From: CAYMTN01 sp964393335
GTDB taxonomy: Bacteria > Chloroflexota > Anaerolineae > Aggregatilineales > Aggregatilineaceae
Assembly (NCBI GenBank): GCA_964393335.1
Contig: CAYMTN010000021.1
Coordinates: forward strand, 1-39,371
Length of the DNA: 39,371 nucleotides
Direction of reading: 5' to 3'
This document shows, piece after piece, positions 7,955-15,645 of this stretch (position 1 is the first letter of the stretch; every line of letters starts with the position of its first letter). Both the position numbers and the translations under genes were made by a program. The notes below the pieces were generated by a model. That model searched no databases, was not told the origin of the DNA, and saw only the letters and a program-made list of their open reading frames with translations.

Positions 7955-9856
7955 ATGGGTAAGATTATCGGGATTGACCTGGGGACGACTAACTCAGTCG
8001 TCGCCGTGATGGAAGGCGGCGAGCCGACTGTAATCTCGTCGGCTGAAGGCGGGCGGTTGGTTCCATCAGTGGTGGCCGTGAACAAGCAGGGGGAGCGCCT
8101 GGTCGGGCAGTTGGCACGGCGTCAGGCCGTGATGAACCCTGAAAACACCGTTTTTTCCGTCAAACGCTTCATGGGTCGCAAATACAGCGATCCGGAAGTG
8201 CAAAAGGCACTCGAATCGGTGCCGTACAAAGTGAGCGCCGCGCCCAACGGCGACGTGCGCGTGACTATGGGCGGCAAAGCCTACAGCCCGCCCGAAATTT
8301 CGGCCATGATCCTGCAAAAGATCAAGACCGATGCCGAGTCATACCTGGGCGAAGAGGTCACGGAAGCCGTGATCACCGTGCCGGCGTACTTCAACGACAG
8401 CCAGCGCCAGGCGACGAAAGACGCGGGGCGCATCGCCGGGCTGGACGTCAAACGGATCATCAATGAGCCGACGGCATCGTCGCTGGCGTATGGCATGGAT
8501 AAAAAGAACGACGAAACGCTGGCCGTGTACGACCTGGGCGGCGGCACGTTCGATATCTCGATCCTGGACGTGAGCGAGGGCCTGATCGAAGTCCGCTCGA
8601 CCAACGGCGACACCTTCCTGGGTGGCGACGACTTCGACGAGCGCATCATCGACTGGCTGGCCGACGAGTTCAAAAAAGAACAGGGCATCGACCTGCGCCA
8701 GGACCGGCAGGCGCTCCAACGCCTGAAGGAAGCGGCGGAAAACGCCAAAAAAGAGCTTTCGACCACGATGCAGGCCGAGATCAACCTGCCGTTCATCACG
8801 GCGGACGCCAGCGGTCCCAAGCACCTGAACATGACCCTCTCGCGCGCCAAGCTCGAAAGCCTGATAGCTGACCTGGTCGAACGTTCGATTGAGCCGTGCA
8901 AACGCGCGCTCAAAGACGCCAACCTGGGCAACGGTGACGTGCAAGAAGTGCTGCTGGTCGGCGGCATGACGCGTATGCCGGTCATTCAAGAGGCCGTGCG
9001 CAAATTCTTCGCCAAAGAGCCGAACAAAACCGTGAATCCCGACGAAGTGGTCGCGGTCGGTGCGGCGATCCAGGCGGGCGTGTTGGGCGGCGAGGTCAAA
9101 GAAGTGCTGCTGCTCGACGTGACGCCGCTCACGCTGTCGATTGAGACCCTGGGCGGGGTTGCGACTCCCCTCATCGAGCGGAACACGACGATCCCGACGA
9201 AGAAGAGCCAAGTGTTCAGCACCGCGTCGGACGGCCAGACGCAGGTCGAAATTCATGTCGTGCAGGGCGAGCGCCCGATGGCGGCGGATAACAAGACACT
9301 CGGCAAATTCATCCTGGACGGCATCCCGCCCGCGCCGCGCGGCGTCCCGCAGATCGAGGTGACGTTCGACATCGACGCGAACGGCATCCTGAACGTGACC
9401 GCGCAGGACAAAGCGACCGGGCGTGAGCAGAAGATCACGATCACGGCCAGCAGCGGCCTGAGCGAAGCCGAGATCGAGCGCATGGTCAAACAATCCGAGC
9501 AGCACGCCGCCGAAGACGCCCAGCGCAAAGAGCAGGTCGAGATCCGCAACCGCGCCGACGCCATGATCTTCACGGCGGAAAAGGCGCTGCGCGACTACGC
9601 CCAGCAGGTGCCGGACGACACGCGCAAGACCATCGAGAGTAAGATCGAAGACGTGCGCAAAGCGCTGGAAGGCAGCGATACCAACGCCATCAAACGCGCG
9701 TCCGAAGAACTCGGCGTGGCGATCCAGCAGATCGGCGCGAGCATGTACGAACAACCCGGCGCGGCGGGCGGGCAGCCCGGCGACGGGTCCGGCGATGGCG
9801 GGTACGGCGAGCCAAACGACGAAGACGTGATCGAAGGCGATTTCACCGAGTCGTAA
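7955..9856 (+). CDS. dnaK: Chaperone DnaK (Hsp70)
   Basis: 633 residues, full length. The N-terminal ATPase domain opens with GIDLGTTNS and contains AYFNDSQRQATKDAG, NEPTASSLAYG, YDLGGGTFDIS and VGGMTRMP. The substrate-binding domain (from about 385) has LLLDVTPLTLSIET and the helical lid follows. The tail is Gly-rich and ends in the acidic stretch EDVIEGDFTES. It folds nascent and stressed proteins with DnaJ and GrpE. GAGGTGA precedes the ATG. A terminator at 9875-9910 ends the grpE-dnaK unit. Confidence 0.98.
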   Translation: MGKIIGIDLGTTNSVVAVMEGGEPTVISSAEGGRLVPSVVAVNKQGERLVGQLARRQAVMNPENTVFSVKRFMGRKYSDPEVQKALESVPYKVSAAPNGDVRVTMGGKAYSPPEISAMILQKIKTDAESYLGEEVTEAVITVPAYFNDSQRQATKDAGRIAGLDVKRIINEPTASSLAYGMDKKNDETLAVYDLGGGTFDISILDVSEGLIEVRSTNGDTFLGGDDFDERIIDWLADEFKKEQGIDLRQDRQALQRLKEAAENAKKELSTTMQAEINLPFITADASGPKHLNMTLSRAKLESLIADLVERSIEPCKRALKDANLGNGDVQEVLLVGGMTRMPVIQEAVRKFFAKEPNKTVNPDEVVAVGAAIQAGVLGGEVKEVLLLDVTPLTLSIETLGGVATPLIERNTTIPTKKSQVFSTASDGQTQVEIHVVQGERPMAADNKTLGKFILDGIPPAPRGVPQIEVTFDIDANGILNVTAQDKATGREQKITITASSGLSEAEIERMVKQSEQHAAEDAQRKEQVEIRNRADAMIFTAEKALRDYAQQVPDDTRKTIESKIEDVRKALEGSDTNAIKRASEELGVAIQQIGASMYEQPGAAGGQPGDGSGDGGYGEPNDEDVIEGDFTES

Positions 9857-9874
9857 GCAACGGAACACGCCCCA

Positions 9875-9910
9875 ACAGCGTACAGAGGAATGATCCTGTG
9901 CGCTGTTTTT
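9875..9910 (+). terminator. Terminator after dnaK
   Basis: An 11-bp stem (9875-9885 with 9896-9906, one G-U pair, loop of 10) is followed by a run of T (9906-9910). It separates grpE-dnaK from dnaJ, which has a promoter of its own just downstream. Confidence 0.75.
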
Positions 9911-9955
9911 GTGTCTGCTTTATGTCTGCCGCTGGCGCACGCGGGAAGTCACCCT

Positions 9956-9983
9956 TTGAACTCTGACGGCACTGGGTTAGAAT
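9956..9983 (+). promoter_or_regulatory. Promoter of dnaJ
   Basis: TTGAAC (9956-9961) and TAGAAT (9978-9983) with a 16-bp spacer. The start point would be near 9990, only 9 bp before the first possible start codon of dnaJ. Confidence 0.6.
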
Positions 9984-9998
9984 CAGTAGGATAAGACG

Positions 9999-11159
9999 AT
10001 GAACACGACGGACAGGACAATGCCACGAGACTACTACGAGATTTTGGGCGTGCCCCGCAATGCGTCCAAGGACGATCTGAAACGCGCCTTTCGCCAGTTG
10101 GCACGGCAGTATCACCCCGATGTCAGCGAGGCGGCGGACGGGGAGGAACGCTTCAAGGAGATCAACGAAGCCTACCAGGTGTTGTCGGACGATGACAAAC
10201 GCGCCGCCTATGACCGCTTCGGTCATGCCGGTGTCAACGGTGGGATGCCCGGCGGGTTCAGCGGCGGTTTTCCCGGCATCGACGAAATCTTCGAGGAGAT
10301 TTTCGGCAATTTCGGCGGCTTTGGCGGATCGCGCCGCCGCCGGGGGCCTGCGCCGGGCCGCGATCTGCGCTACGACATGCGCATCAGTTTTGAGCAGGCG
10401 GTGTTCGGCGCGGAAGTCGATATCGAGGTCAACCGCCTGGAAGCGTGCGACGTCTGCGGCGGCAACGGAGCCGAACCGGGCACCCAGGTCCGCACCTGCC
10501 CGGACTGTAACGGGACAGGACAGGTCCGGCGGGCGCACCAGGCCGGTTTTTTCAACATGGTCAACGTGGCCGAGTGTCCGCGCTGCCAGGGACGCGGCAA
10601 GGTCGTCGAGACGCCGTGCCACGCGTGTAACGGGCGCGGGACCGTCGCTAAAACGCGCACCCTGACGGTCAAGATTCCGCCGGGCGTGGATGACGGGATG
10701 CAAATCCGGCTGAGCGGCGAAGGCGAGCCTAGCTCGAACAGCGGCGCGCCGGGCGACCTGTACGTCGTGCTGACCGTGACGCCGCACGAGTTTTTCAAGC
10801 GCCGCAATAACGACGTCATTGTCGAGCTGTCGATCAACGTGGCGCAGGCCGCGCTGGGCGATGCGATCATGGTCCCGACGGTGGATGGCGACACGGAGTT
10901 GATGGTCCCGGCGGGTACGCAGTCCGGCAAGGTGATGCGCCTGCGCGACAAAGGCGTGCCGAAACTGCGGCGCGATGGCACGACCGCCGGGCGCGGCGAT
11001 CAACTGATCGTGCTCAGCGTCGATATTCCGACGCGGCTCAGCAAAGAGCAGCGCGAGTTGTTCGAGCAGTTAGGGCACACCCTGGGGCGCGACGTGATCC
11101 CGCAGAAGGGCGGGCGCGGCTTTCTGGACCGTGTCGCGGACTTCTTCAGCGGCAGCTAG
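9999..11159 (+). CDS. dnaJ: Chaperone DnaJ (Hsp40)
   Basis: 386 residues with the complete type I layout. The J domain (about 8-75) has YHPD for contact with DnaK. A Gly/Phe-rich linker (about 78-118) follows, then four CxxCxGxG zinc motifs starting at C150, C167, C193 and C207, and finally the two C-terminal beta-sandwich domains. It delivers substrates to DnaK and stimulates its ATPase. The ATG at 9999 has TAGGA 7 nt upstream. The ATG at 10020 (MPRDYYEILGV) gives the more usual N-terminus and would fit better if transcription starts near 9990. Either way the domain content is unchanged. Confidence 0.96.
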   Translation: MNTTDRTMPRDYYEILGVPRNASKDDLKRAFRQLARQYHPDVSEAADGEERFKEINEAYQVLSDDDKRAAYDRFGHAGVNGGMPGGFSGGFPGIDEIFEEIFGNFGGFGGSRRRRGPAPGRDLRYDMRISFEQAVFGAEVDIEVNRLEACDVCGGNGAEPGTQVRTCPDCNGTGQVRRAHQAGFFNMVNVAECPRCQGRGKVVETPCHACNGRGTVAKTRTLTVKIPPGVDDGMQIRLSGEGEPSSNSGAPGDLYVVLTVTPHEFFKRRNNDVIVELSINVAQAALGDAIMVPTVDGDTELMVPAGTQSGKVMRLRDKGVPKLRRDGTTAGRGDQLIVLSVDIPTRLSKEQRELFEQLGHTLGRDVIPQKGGRGFLDRVADFFSGS

Positions 11160-11192
11160 CGATTTTGTCACCGGCAACCTTTAGTAGATTGA

Positions 11193-11228
11193 TTTCTCTC
11201 AGGGGATAGCCATATCTCCTGAGAGAAA
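11193..11228 (+). terminator. Long hairpin after dnaJ
   Basis: A 16-bp stem (11193-11208 with 11213-11228, one G-U pair, loop GCCA) lies 33 bp past the dnaJ stop. No T-tract follows on the plus strand, but stem length and position support a transcript end or 3' protection. Confidence 0.6.
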
Positions 11229-11300
11229 CTGAGCGGAAAGCACGAGCGCATCGTGACCCATAAAGGCAAGCAAAGGAGGGCCGACTAGAAAGCAGTTTGC

Positions 11301-11329
11301 TTGACAACCGGGACAACGGCATCACATAA
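11301..11329 (+). promoter_or_regulatory. Promoter of the Thr-Pro-rich membrane protein gene
   Basis: TTGACA (11301-11306) and CATAAT (11324-11329) with a 17-bp spacer, one of the best sigma-70 matches in the window. The predicted start point near 11336 rules out a start codon at 11335 and points to the ATG at 11362. Confidence 0.7.
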
Positions 11330-11361
11330 TAAGGATGTCAGTATGTCTACCGGGGGTTACG

Positions 11362-12435
11362 ATGAAATTAATAATGTCTGCTTCAAGGGCGGCTCTAAAA
11401 TGGCCTTTCAGGCTGCTGAGGGCTTTGGCAAAGGAATTTCTGAGAGCTTCGAGATATTCATGGAATCAATCAAGTTTGGGGCGGGGTTGTGTGATAGTGG
11501 CCTGGGTGTCACTGGCCGCCCTCTGTTTGGCATTGATCGGAGCGCTTGGTGTGGGCTTGGGCATATTACCGAACGTTCCTGCAACTGAAACCGCCCAGTT
11601 CAAAACGGAACAGGCGGTCAAAGCAGCAAAAACAGGTACAGCATACGTGCTTGCTCTCACGCCGACTGCTACGTATACGCCCACGCACACGCCAACCAAC
11701 ACGTTGACGCCCACAAGGACTTTTACGCCCACCCATACGTTCACACCCACGAAAACCTATACGGCAACCGTGACATTTACGCCGTCAGATACGCCCACGC
11801 CGAGTGACACGCCAACAAGCACTGATACGCCCACGCACACGTACACGCCGACAGCTACATTTACGCCATCTCAAACGTTTACCGCGACGGCAACGTACAC
11901 GCCGACACACACATTTACGCCATCCGACACGCCCACGCCAAGCGATACGCCGACCAATACGCGGACGCCCACCATCACCTACACGCCTTCACCGCGCCCT
12001 ACCGCAACCATGCGCCCTCAAACGCGATACGTAAATACTGCAACCCTCAATGTACGACGCTGCATTGGGACCGGGTGCGAAGTAGTGGGACAAATGGATT
12101 ATGGCGACTCGTTTACTGCCATTGGAGATGGTATTGATTCCGATGGCAGGGTTTGGTACAGCCTTGAACGAGACAATCAGACGGTTTGGGTTGCAGGTTG
12201 GCTGACCAGTACACAGCGCCCGGTACAACAGGCTACACAACCGCCAGCCGCACAACCCCCGGCTGTGGTACAACCGGCACAGCCTCCGGCCCCTGGTTAC
12301 GTGTGTGATTGCAGCAAAACATGTGACGAGATGGCGTCATGCGCCGAGGCATACTTTCAGCTACAAACATGCGGTTGTACGAGACTTGACAAAGATGGTG
12401 ATGGTAAGCCGTGTGAGACTCAGTGCGGTGGATAA
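11362..12435 (+). CDS. Membrane-anchored Thr-Pro-rich protein with SH3b and excalibur domains
   Basis: 357 residues from ATG 11362, chosen because the promoter at 11301-11329 would start the transcript after the earlier ATG and because GGGGG lies 5 nt upstream. A basic N-terminus is followed by one membrane segment (about 46-68). Next comes a stalk of about 120 residues built almost only of Thr, Pro and Ser, with TPT, TYTPT and SDTPT units. A bacterial SH3-type domain follows (about 225-285: TLNVRRCIGTGCEVVG ... WVAGWL), then a Pro/Gln/Ala linker. The end is a Cys-rich excalibur module with DKDGDGKPCE, a Ca-binding-like loop. By family knowledge it sits on the cell surface and the SH3b domain contacts the envelope. 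It is lower in GC than dnaJ and prmA and splits the usual dnaJ-prmA pair. Confidence 0.8.
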   Translation: MKLIMSASRAALKWPFRLLRALAKEFLRASRYSWNQSSLGRGCVIVAWVSLAALCLALIGALGVGLGILPNVPATETAQFKTEQAVKAAKTGTAYVLALTPTATYTPTHTPTNTLTPTRTFTPTHTFTPTKTYTATVTFTPSDTPTPSDTPTSTDTPTHTYTPTATFTPSQTFTATATYTPTHTFTPSDTPTPSDTPTNTRTPTITYTPSPRPTATMRPQTRYVNTATLNVRRCIGTGCEVVGQMDYGDSFTAIGDGIDSDGRVWYSLERDNQTVWVAGWLTSTQRPVQQATQPPAAQPPAVVQPAQPPAPGYVCDCSKTCDEMASCAEAYFQLQTCGCTRLDKDGDGKPCETQCGG

Positions 12436-12457
12436 AGCGTTCGCGCACAAAACACGA

Positions 12458-12490
12458 GAAACGAGCAGCCCTTTATGGGTTGCCCGTTTC
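12458..12490 (+). terminator. Hairpin terminator after the Thr-Pro-rich gene
   Basis: A 14-bp stem (12458-12471 with 12477-12490; one mismatch and one G-U pair, loop TTTAT) lies 22 bp after the stop codon. The T-tract is poor, so termination strength is uncertain. Confidence 0.55.
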
Positions 12491-12590
12491 CCTTGCGCGT
12501 ATCACTTTGAGGAGGAGGACGGGGCCTGTTTGGTCACGATGGGGCTACGATAACTGGTTCAGCACGCGTCAATGAGACCCCGTCAATCAC

Positions 12591-12596
12591 TATAAT
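12591..12596 (+). promoter_or_regulatory. -10 element upstream of prmA
   Basis: A perfect TATAAT lies in an AT-rich stretch (12554-12690) about 100 bp before prmA. No good -35 is visible, but the hexamer GTCAAT occurs twice upstream (12568-12573 and 12582-12587). The rest of the gap holds no gene. Confidence 0.35.
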
Positions 12597-12699
12597 AGCA
12601 CAATTTGTTATACAAGCAACATTTTAATCATGAAAATTAGAAATTCTTACAGATTTATTACGTTTTCCTCAATGAATTGACATGCCGGGGGCCGGACTC

Positions 12700-13614
12700 A
12701 TGAATTGGATCGAAGTGACGTTAGAAGTTGACGGCGAGGCCGCCGAAGCGGTCGCGGACGTGTTACAGCGTTATGGGCACCAGGGCGTCGTGATCGAGCA
12801 GGCCGGGTTCCCGACCGAGGTCTGGCCGGATGAAATCCCGCCCGCCGACCGGCTGATCGTGCGTGCCTATTTCCCGGACGACGGGCTGGCCGAGGCGCGC
12901 AAGCAGCAGTTACGCGAGGCGCTGTGGCACATGGGGCAGCTCTACCCCATGCCGGAGCCGGTTTTCAGCGTCTTGAAGGAAGAAGACTGGGCCGAGGCCT
13001 GGAAGCAGCACTATCACCCGCTGCGCCTGGGACGCCGGTTCTACATCCGCCCGGAGTGGGTCACGCCGGCGGACGTCCAGCCGGATGATGTCGTCTTGGT
13101 GATGGACCCCGGCATGGCGTTCGGTACCGGCACGCATCCCACGACGCAGTTGTGCCTGGTCGCCATCGAAGACTTGCTCGACAACTGGCCCGGCGTGGAC
13201 GTGCTCGACCTCGGCTGTGGATCGGGTATCCTCGGCATCGCCGCGCTGAAATTGGGCGCGGCGCACGTGCTGGCGCTGGATATCGACGAGCTGGCCGTCA
13301 CCTCGACGCTGGAAAACGCCGCGTTCAACGGCGTGACGGATCGCATCACCGCGCAGCAGGGCAGTCTGGAGACGCTGAAATCGTCGGCGCACCATTTCGA
13401 CCTGCTGCTGGCGAACATTCTGGCGAAGGTGATCATCGACCTGTGTGACGCGGGCCTGGACGACGTGCTGCGGGCGGGTGGCACGGGCGTGTTTAGCGGC
13501 ATCATCCAGGATCAGGCCGGGGACGTGGAAGACGCGCTGCGCCGCGCCGGACTCGAACCGTACCGGCGGCGCACGTCCGGCGATTGGGTCGTCATCGAGG
13601 CGCGGAAGAAGTAG
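12700..13614 (+). CDS. prmA: Ribosomal protein L11 methyltransferase PrmA
   Basis: 304 residues from the ATG at 12700 (MNWIEVTLEVDGE), with GGGGG about 9 nt upstream; an ATG at 12682 has no ribosome site. The N-terminal substrate-recognition domain ends near EEDWAEAWKQHYHP. The Rossmann methyltransferase domain has GMAFGTGTHPTTQL, the SAM loop VLDLGCGSGILGIAAL (168-183), DIDELAV and the catalytic-region motif LLANIL (Asn239). The end SGDWVVIEA is typical. It trimethylates ribosomal protein L11. Lying after dnaJ it repeats the gene order known from Firmicutes, though an unrelated gene is inserted between them. Confidence 0.95.
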   Translation: MNWIEVTLEVDGEAAEAVADVLQRYGHQGVVIEQAGFPTEVWPDEIPPADRLIVRAYFPDDGLAEARKQQLREALWHMGQLYPMPEPVFSVLKEEDWAEAWKQHYHPLRLGRRFYIRPEWVTPADVQPDDVVLVMDPGMAFGTGTHPTTQLCLVAIEDLLDNWPGVDVLDLGCGSGILGIAALKLGAAHVLALDIDELAVTSTLENAAFNGVTDRITAQQGSLETLKSSAHHFDLLLANILAKVIIDLCDAGLDDVLRAGGTGVFSGIIQDQAGDVEDALRRAGLEPYRRRTSGDWVVIEARKK

Positions 13615-13615
13615 A

Positions 13616-13737
13616 CCGTGAACCGTAGACCGTGTTCGCCGGGCGGTTTGCGCAGATGTGGGGGCGACGAAATACGGTCAACAGTCAACAGTCAGCGGTT
13701 CCCTGCCAACGATTCCCTGCCAACGGATCACGGTTCC
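13616..13737. repeat. Heptanucleotide tandem repeats between prmA and the MutS-like gene
   Basis: Three 7-bp units of CCGTGAA/CCGTAGA type start just after the prmA stop (13616-13636). After a 38-bp interval, nine 7-bp units run from 13675 to 13737 (CGGTCAA, CAGTCAA, CAGTCAG, CGGTTCC, CTGCCAA and variants). The second block runs into the 3' end of the MutS-like gene and supplies its stop codon. Confidence 0.7.
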
Positions 13738-15446
13738 CCATCCACCATGCCGCGCGCGCGGAGCAGGTCGGTCAGTTGATCGTAACTGATGCCGTAACGC
13801 GCCGCGATCTCGCGGGCATAACTGCGTCCGCGCGGCGGGCCGGGCACGATGCGAAAGGTCTGTTTGAGCTCGTCCGCGCCGTTGTCGGCCACCAGCGACA
13901 CCAGGCTGATCACGGCGCTGTCGCCCGGCGTTTCGGCGTTGAGCGTATCGCAGTCGGCGGCCAGGTCGTGCAGGTGCGTGGCGTAAATGGCGCGCGCGCC
14001 CAACAGCCGCAGCACGCGCACGACGTCCCGCGCGAGATACAACCCCTCGCCGGGGCTGGTGCTGGATAACGATTCGTTGAGCAGCACGAGGCTGCGGCGC
14101 GTCGCCTGGCTGAAAATGTCGTTGAGGCGTTTGGCTTCTTCGCCCAGCCGCCCGGCTTCCATGTCGGGCTGTTCTTCGACCGGGAAATGCGTAAAAATGC
14201 CGTCTGCCGGGCTGATGGTCGCCTCCGTGCCGGGCACGAATAACCCCGCCTGGGCCAGCACCTGCACCAACCCGGCGGCCTGCGTGTAGGTCGTCTTGCC
14301 GCCCTGGTTGGGGCCGGTCAACACGAAGATGCGCCCATCCGGCCCAAAAGTGAGATCGCTGGTGATCACGGCCCGGCGCAGATCGGGCGCGCGCCCGTCG
14401 CGGGGTTCCAGCAGCCGCAGCGCGAGCGAGACGTTATACGTATCGCGCACGATGCAGGCGCGGTCGTCCGGCGGGGCGATGGTCGGGCGGCAGACCGGCA
14501 GCCCGCTGGCGCGCAGCGCCGTGATCAGGCGCACCGCGCCCAGGTAAAACGCCAGTTCTGCGCCTAATTCGCCCAGCACCTGCGTGTTGACGCGCGTGTA
14601 GCGGCGCAGCGCAGCGGCGACCGGGCGGCTGGTCCGCTTGAGCACCTGCGCCAGGTCGCGGAACAGCGGGTAGAGCATCGGGTTATCGACGTCACGGTCC
14701 CGCACGTGCGCGTAATCCGGCGCGTTGGCGGGGTGGGTCGAATGAAGCTGCGCCAGCCCTTCCCACTCGCCGGTATCCGCCGCGCGGCCAAACATCGTGC
14801 TGAGCAGCGAGGGCGAAAATCCTTTGAAGCGTCGCTTGTTCACGGCCAACAGCGTCGCTTCGACCGGGCGGAGCTGATCATCCAGGTTGACGCCGATCGT
14901 CACGCTGGCGATGCTGCGCACGTTGGCGACCATCTCCGGCAGCTCGCGCGCCAGATGCTCGAACGTCTCGGTCTGCGCGATCCCGGCGGCCATGTCCCGC
15001 AGGTGGCGCAGCCCGTCGGCCTGCAGCCCGTCCAGGCCATCGAGGATCGTCGGCAGGTATTGGACGGCCTCGACGTAGGCTTCCAACTCGCCCACGCGCC
15101 AGACGACTTCGTGCAGCGGCGACTGGCCGGGCCGCGCGGAATAGGCGAACGAGTCCAACGCGACGATCTTGGGCAGCGCGGCGGCCAGCCGCTCCGCCCG
15201 CGCGGGGTGGGCCAGCAGGTCGGCCAGAATGTCCTGCCGGTAGCGGAACACGTTGGGATCGGCGCACAGGCCGAGCAGAATATCGCGGATGCGCGTCCGG
15301 TACCCATGTGGAACGGCCAGCGCCGCGACGAGGCGGTTCAGGTCGAGATCGTCGGCGGTGCGCGGCGTCAGGCGCGGCTCCGTCGCGGGAGGGGTGCCGG
15401 GCGGCCAGAGCAGGCTGATCGCGGGAGCGGGTGAGGTCGAAGGCAT
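13728..15446 (-). CDS. MutS-family ATPase lacking mismatch-recognition domains
   Basis: 572 residues. A helical core like MutS domain III (about 30-330) is followed by the MutS C-terminal ATPase. Walker A is GPNQGGKTT with Lys384, and the Walker B region reads LVLLNESLSSTSPGEG. The helix near the end has ATHLHDLA. MutS proteins normally have a DE pair in Walker B; here it is NE, as I recall from other short MutS-like proteins. Domains I and II (mismatch reading) are absent, and the C-terminal Smr nuclease of MutS2 is also absent. It may act on branched DNA or recombination intermediates; the role is unproven. It diverges from the secreted propeller gene at 15646. The last codons lie in a 7-bp repeat block. 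Confidence 0.85.
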   Translation of the reverse strand: MPSTSPAPAISLLWPPGTPPATEPRLTPRTADDLDLNRLVAALAVPHGYRTRIRDILLGLCADPNVFRYRQDILADLLAHPARAERLAAALPKIVALDSFAYSARPGQSPLHEVVWRVGELEAYVEAVQYLPTILDGLDGLQADGLRHLRDMAAGIAQTETFEHLARELPEMVANVRSIASVTIGVNLDDQLRPVEATLLAVNKRRFKGFSPSLLSTMFGRAADTGEWEGLAQLHSTHPANAPDYAHVRDRDVDNPMLYPLFRDLAQVLKRTSRPVAAALRRYTRVNTQVLGELGAELAFYLGAVRLITALRASGLPVCRPTIAPPDDRACIVRDTYNVSLALRLLEPRDGRAPDLRRAVITSDLTFGPDGRIFVLTGPNQGGKTTYTQAAGLVQVLAQAGLFVPGTEATISPADGIFTHFPVEEQPDMEAGRLGEEAKRLNDIFSQATRRSLVLLNESLSSTSPGEGLYLARDVVRVLRLLGARAIYATHLHDLAADCDTLNAETPGDSAVISLVSLVADNGADELKQTFRIVPGPPRGRSYAREIAARYGISYDQLTDLLRARGMVDGEP

Positions 15447-15645
15447 GGATCACGGTTCTTTCACGGTTTTGGGCAGATTGTAGCGGCTTCCCGGCGGATC
15501 ACCAAGCGGCGCGCGGCCCGATCAGGCCAGACAACCGGCCTGGCGCGCGCGGGCCAAGCCGACGCTCACCCTTCGGTCCTATTTTCGGACGGCGGCGGGC
15601 GCGGTACACTGGGGCGGTTCGAGACGGTGATGTGAGGGACACACT

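Noticed and set aside
8339..9868. Long open frame of 509 codons on the minus strand
   Set aside because: It lies wholly opposite dnaK; long antisense frames are common in GC-rich genes and the translation has no domain.
9843..11003. 386-codon minus-strand frame
   Set aside because: Opposite dnaJ, no ribosome site, low-complexity His/Arg/Ala-rich translation typical of a shadow frame.
11301..11588. Plus-strand frame MSTGGYDEINNV... overlapping the Thr-Pro-rich gene
   Set aside because: The other frame gives a membrane segment continuous with the Thr-Pro stalk and SH3b domain, and this one ends without a domain. A frameshift was considered but is not needed.
11656..12000. DNA tandem repeat as a separate element
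   Set aside because: The ACGCCCACG-type periodicity is explained by the Thr-Pro-rich stalk of the coding sequence.
13728..15446. MutS2
   Set aside because: No C-terminal Smr domain, and the length is well below that of MutS2.
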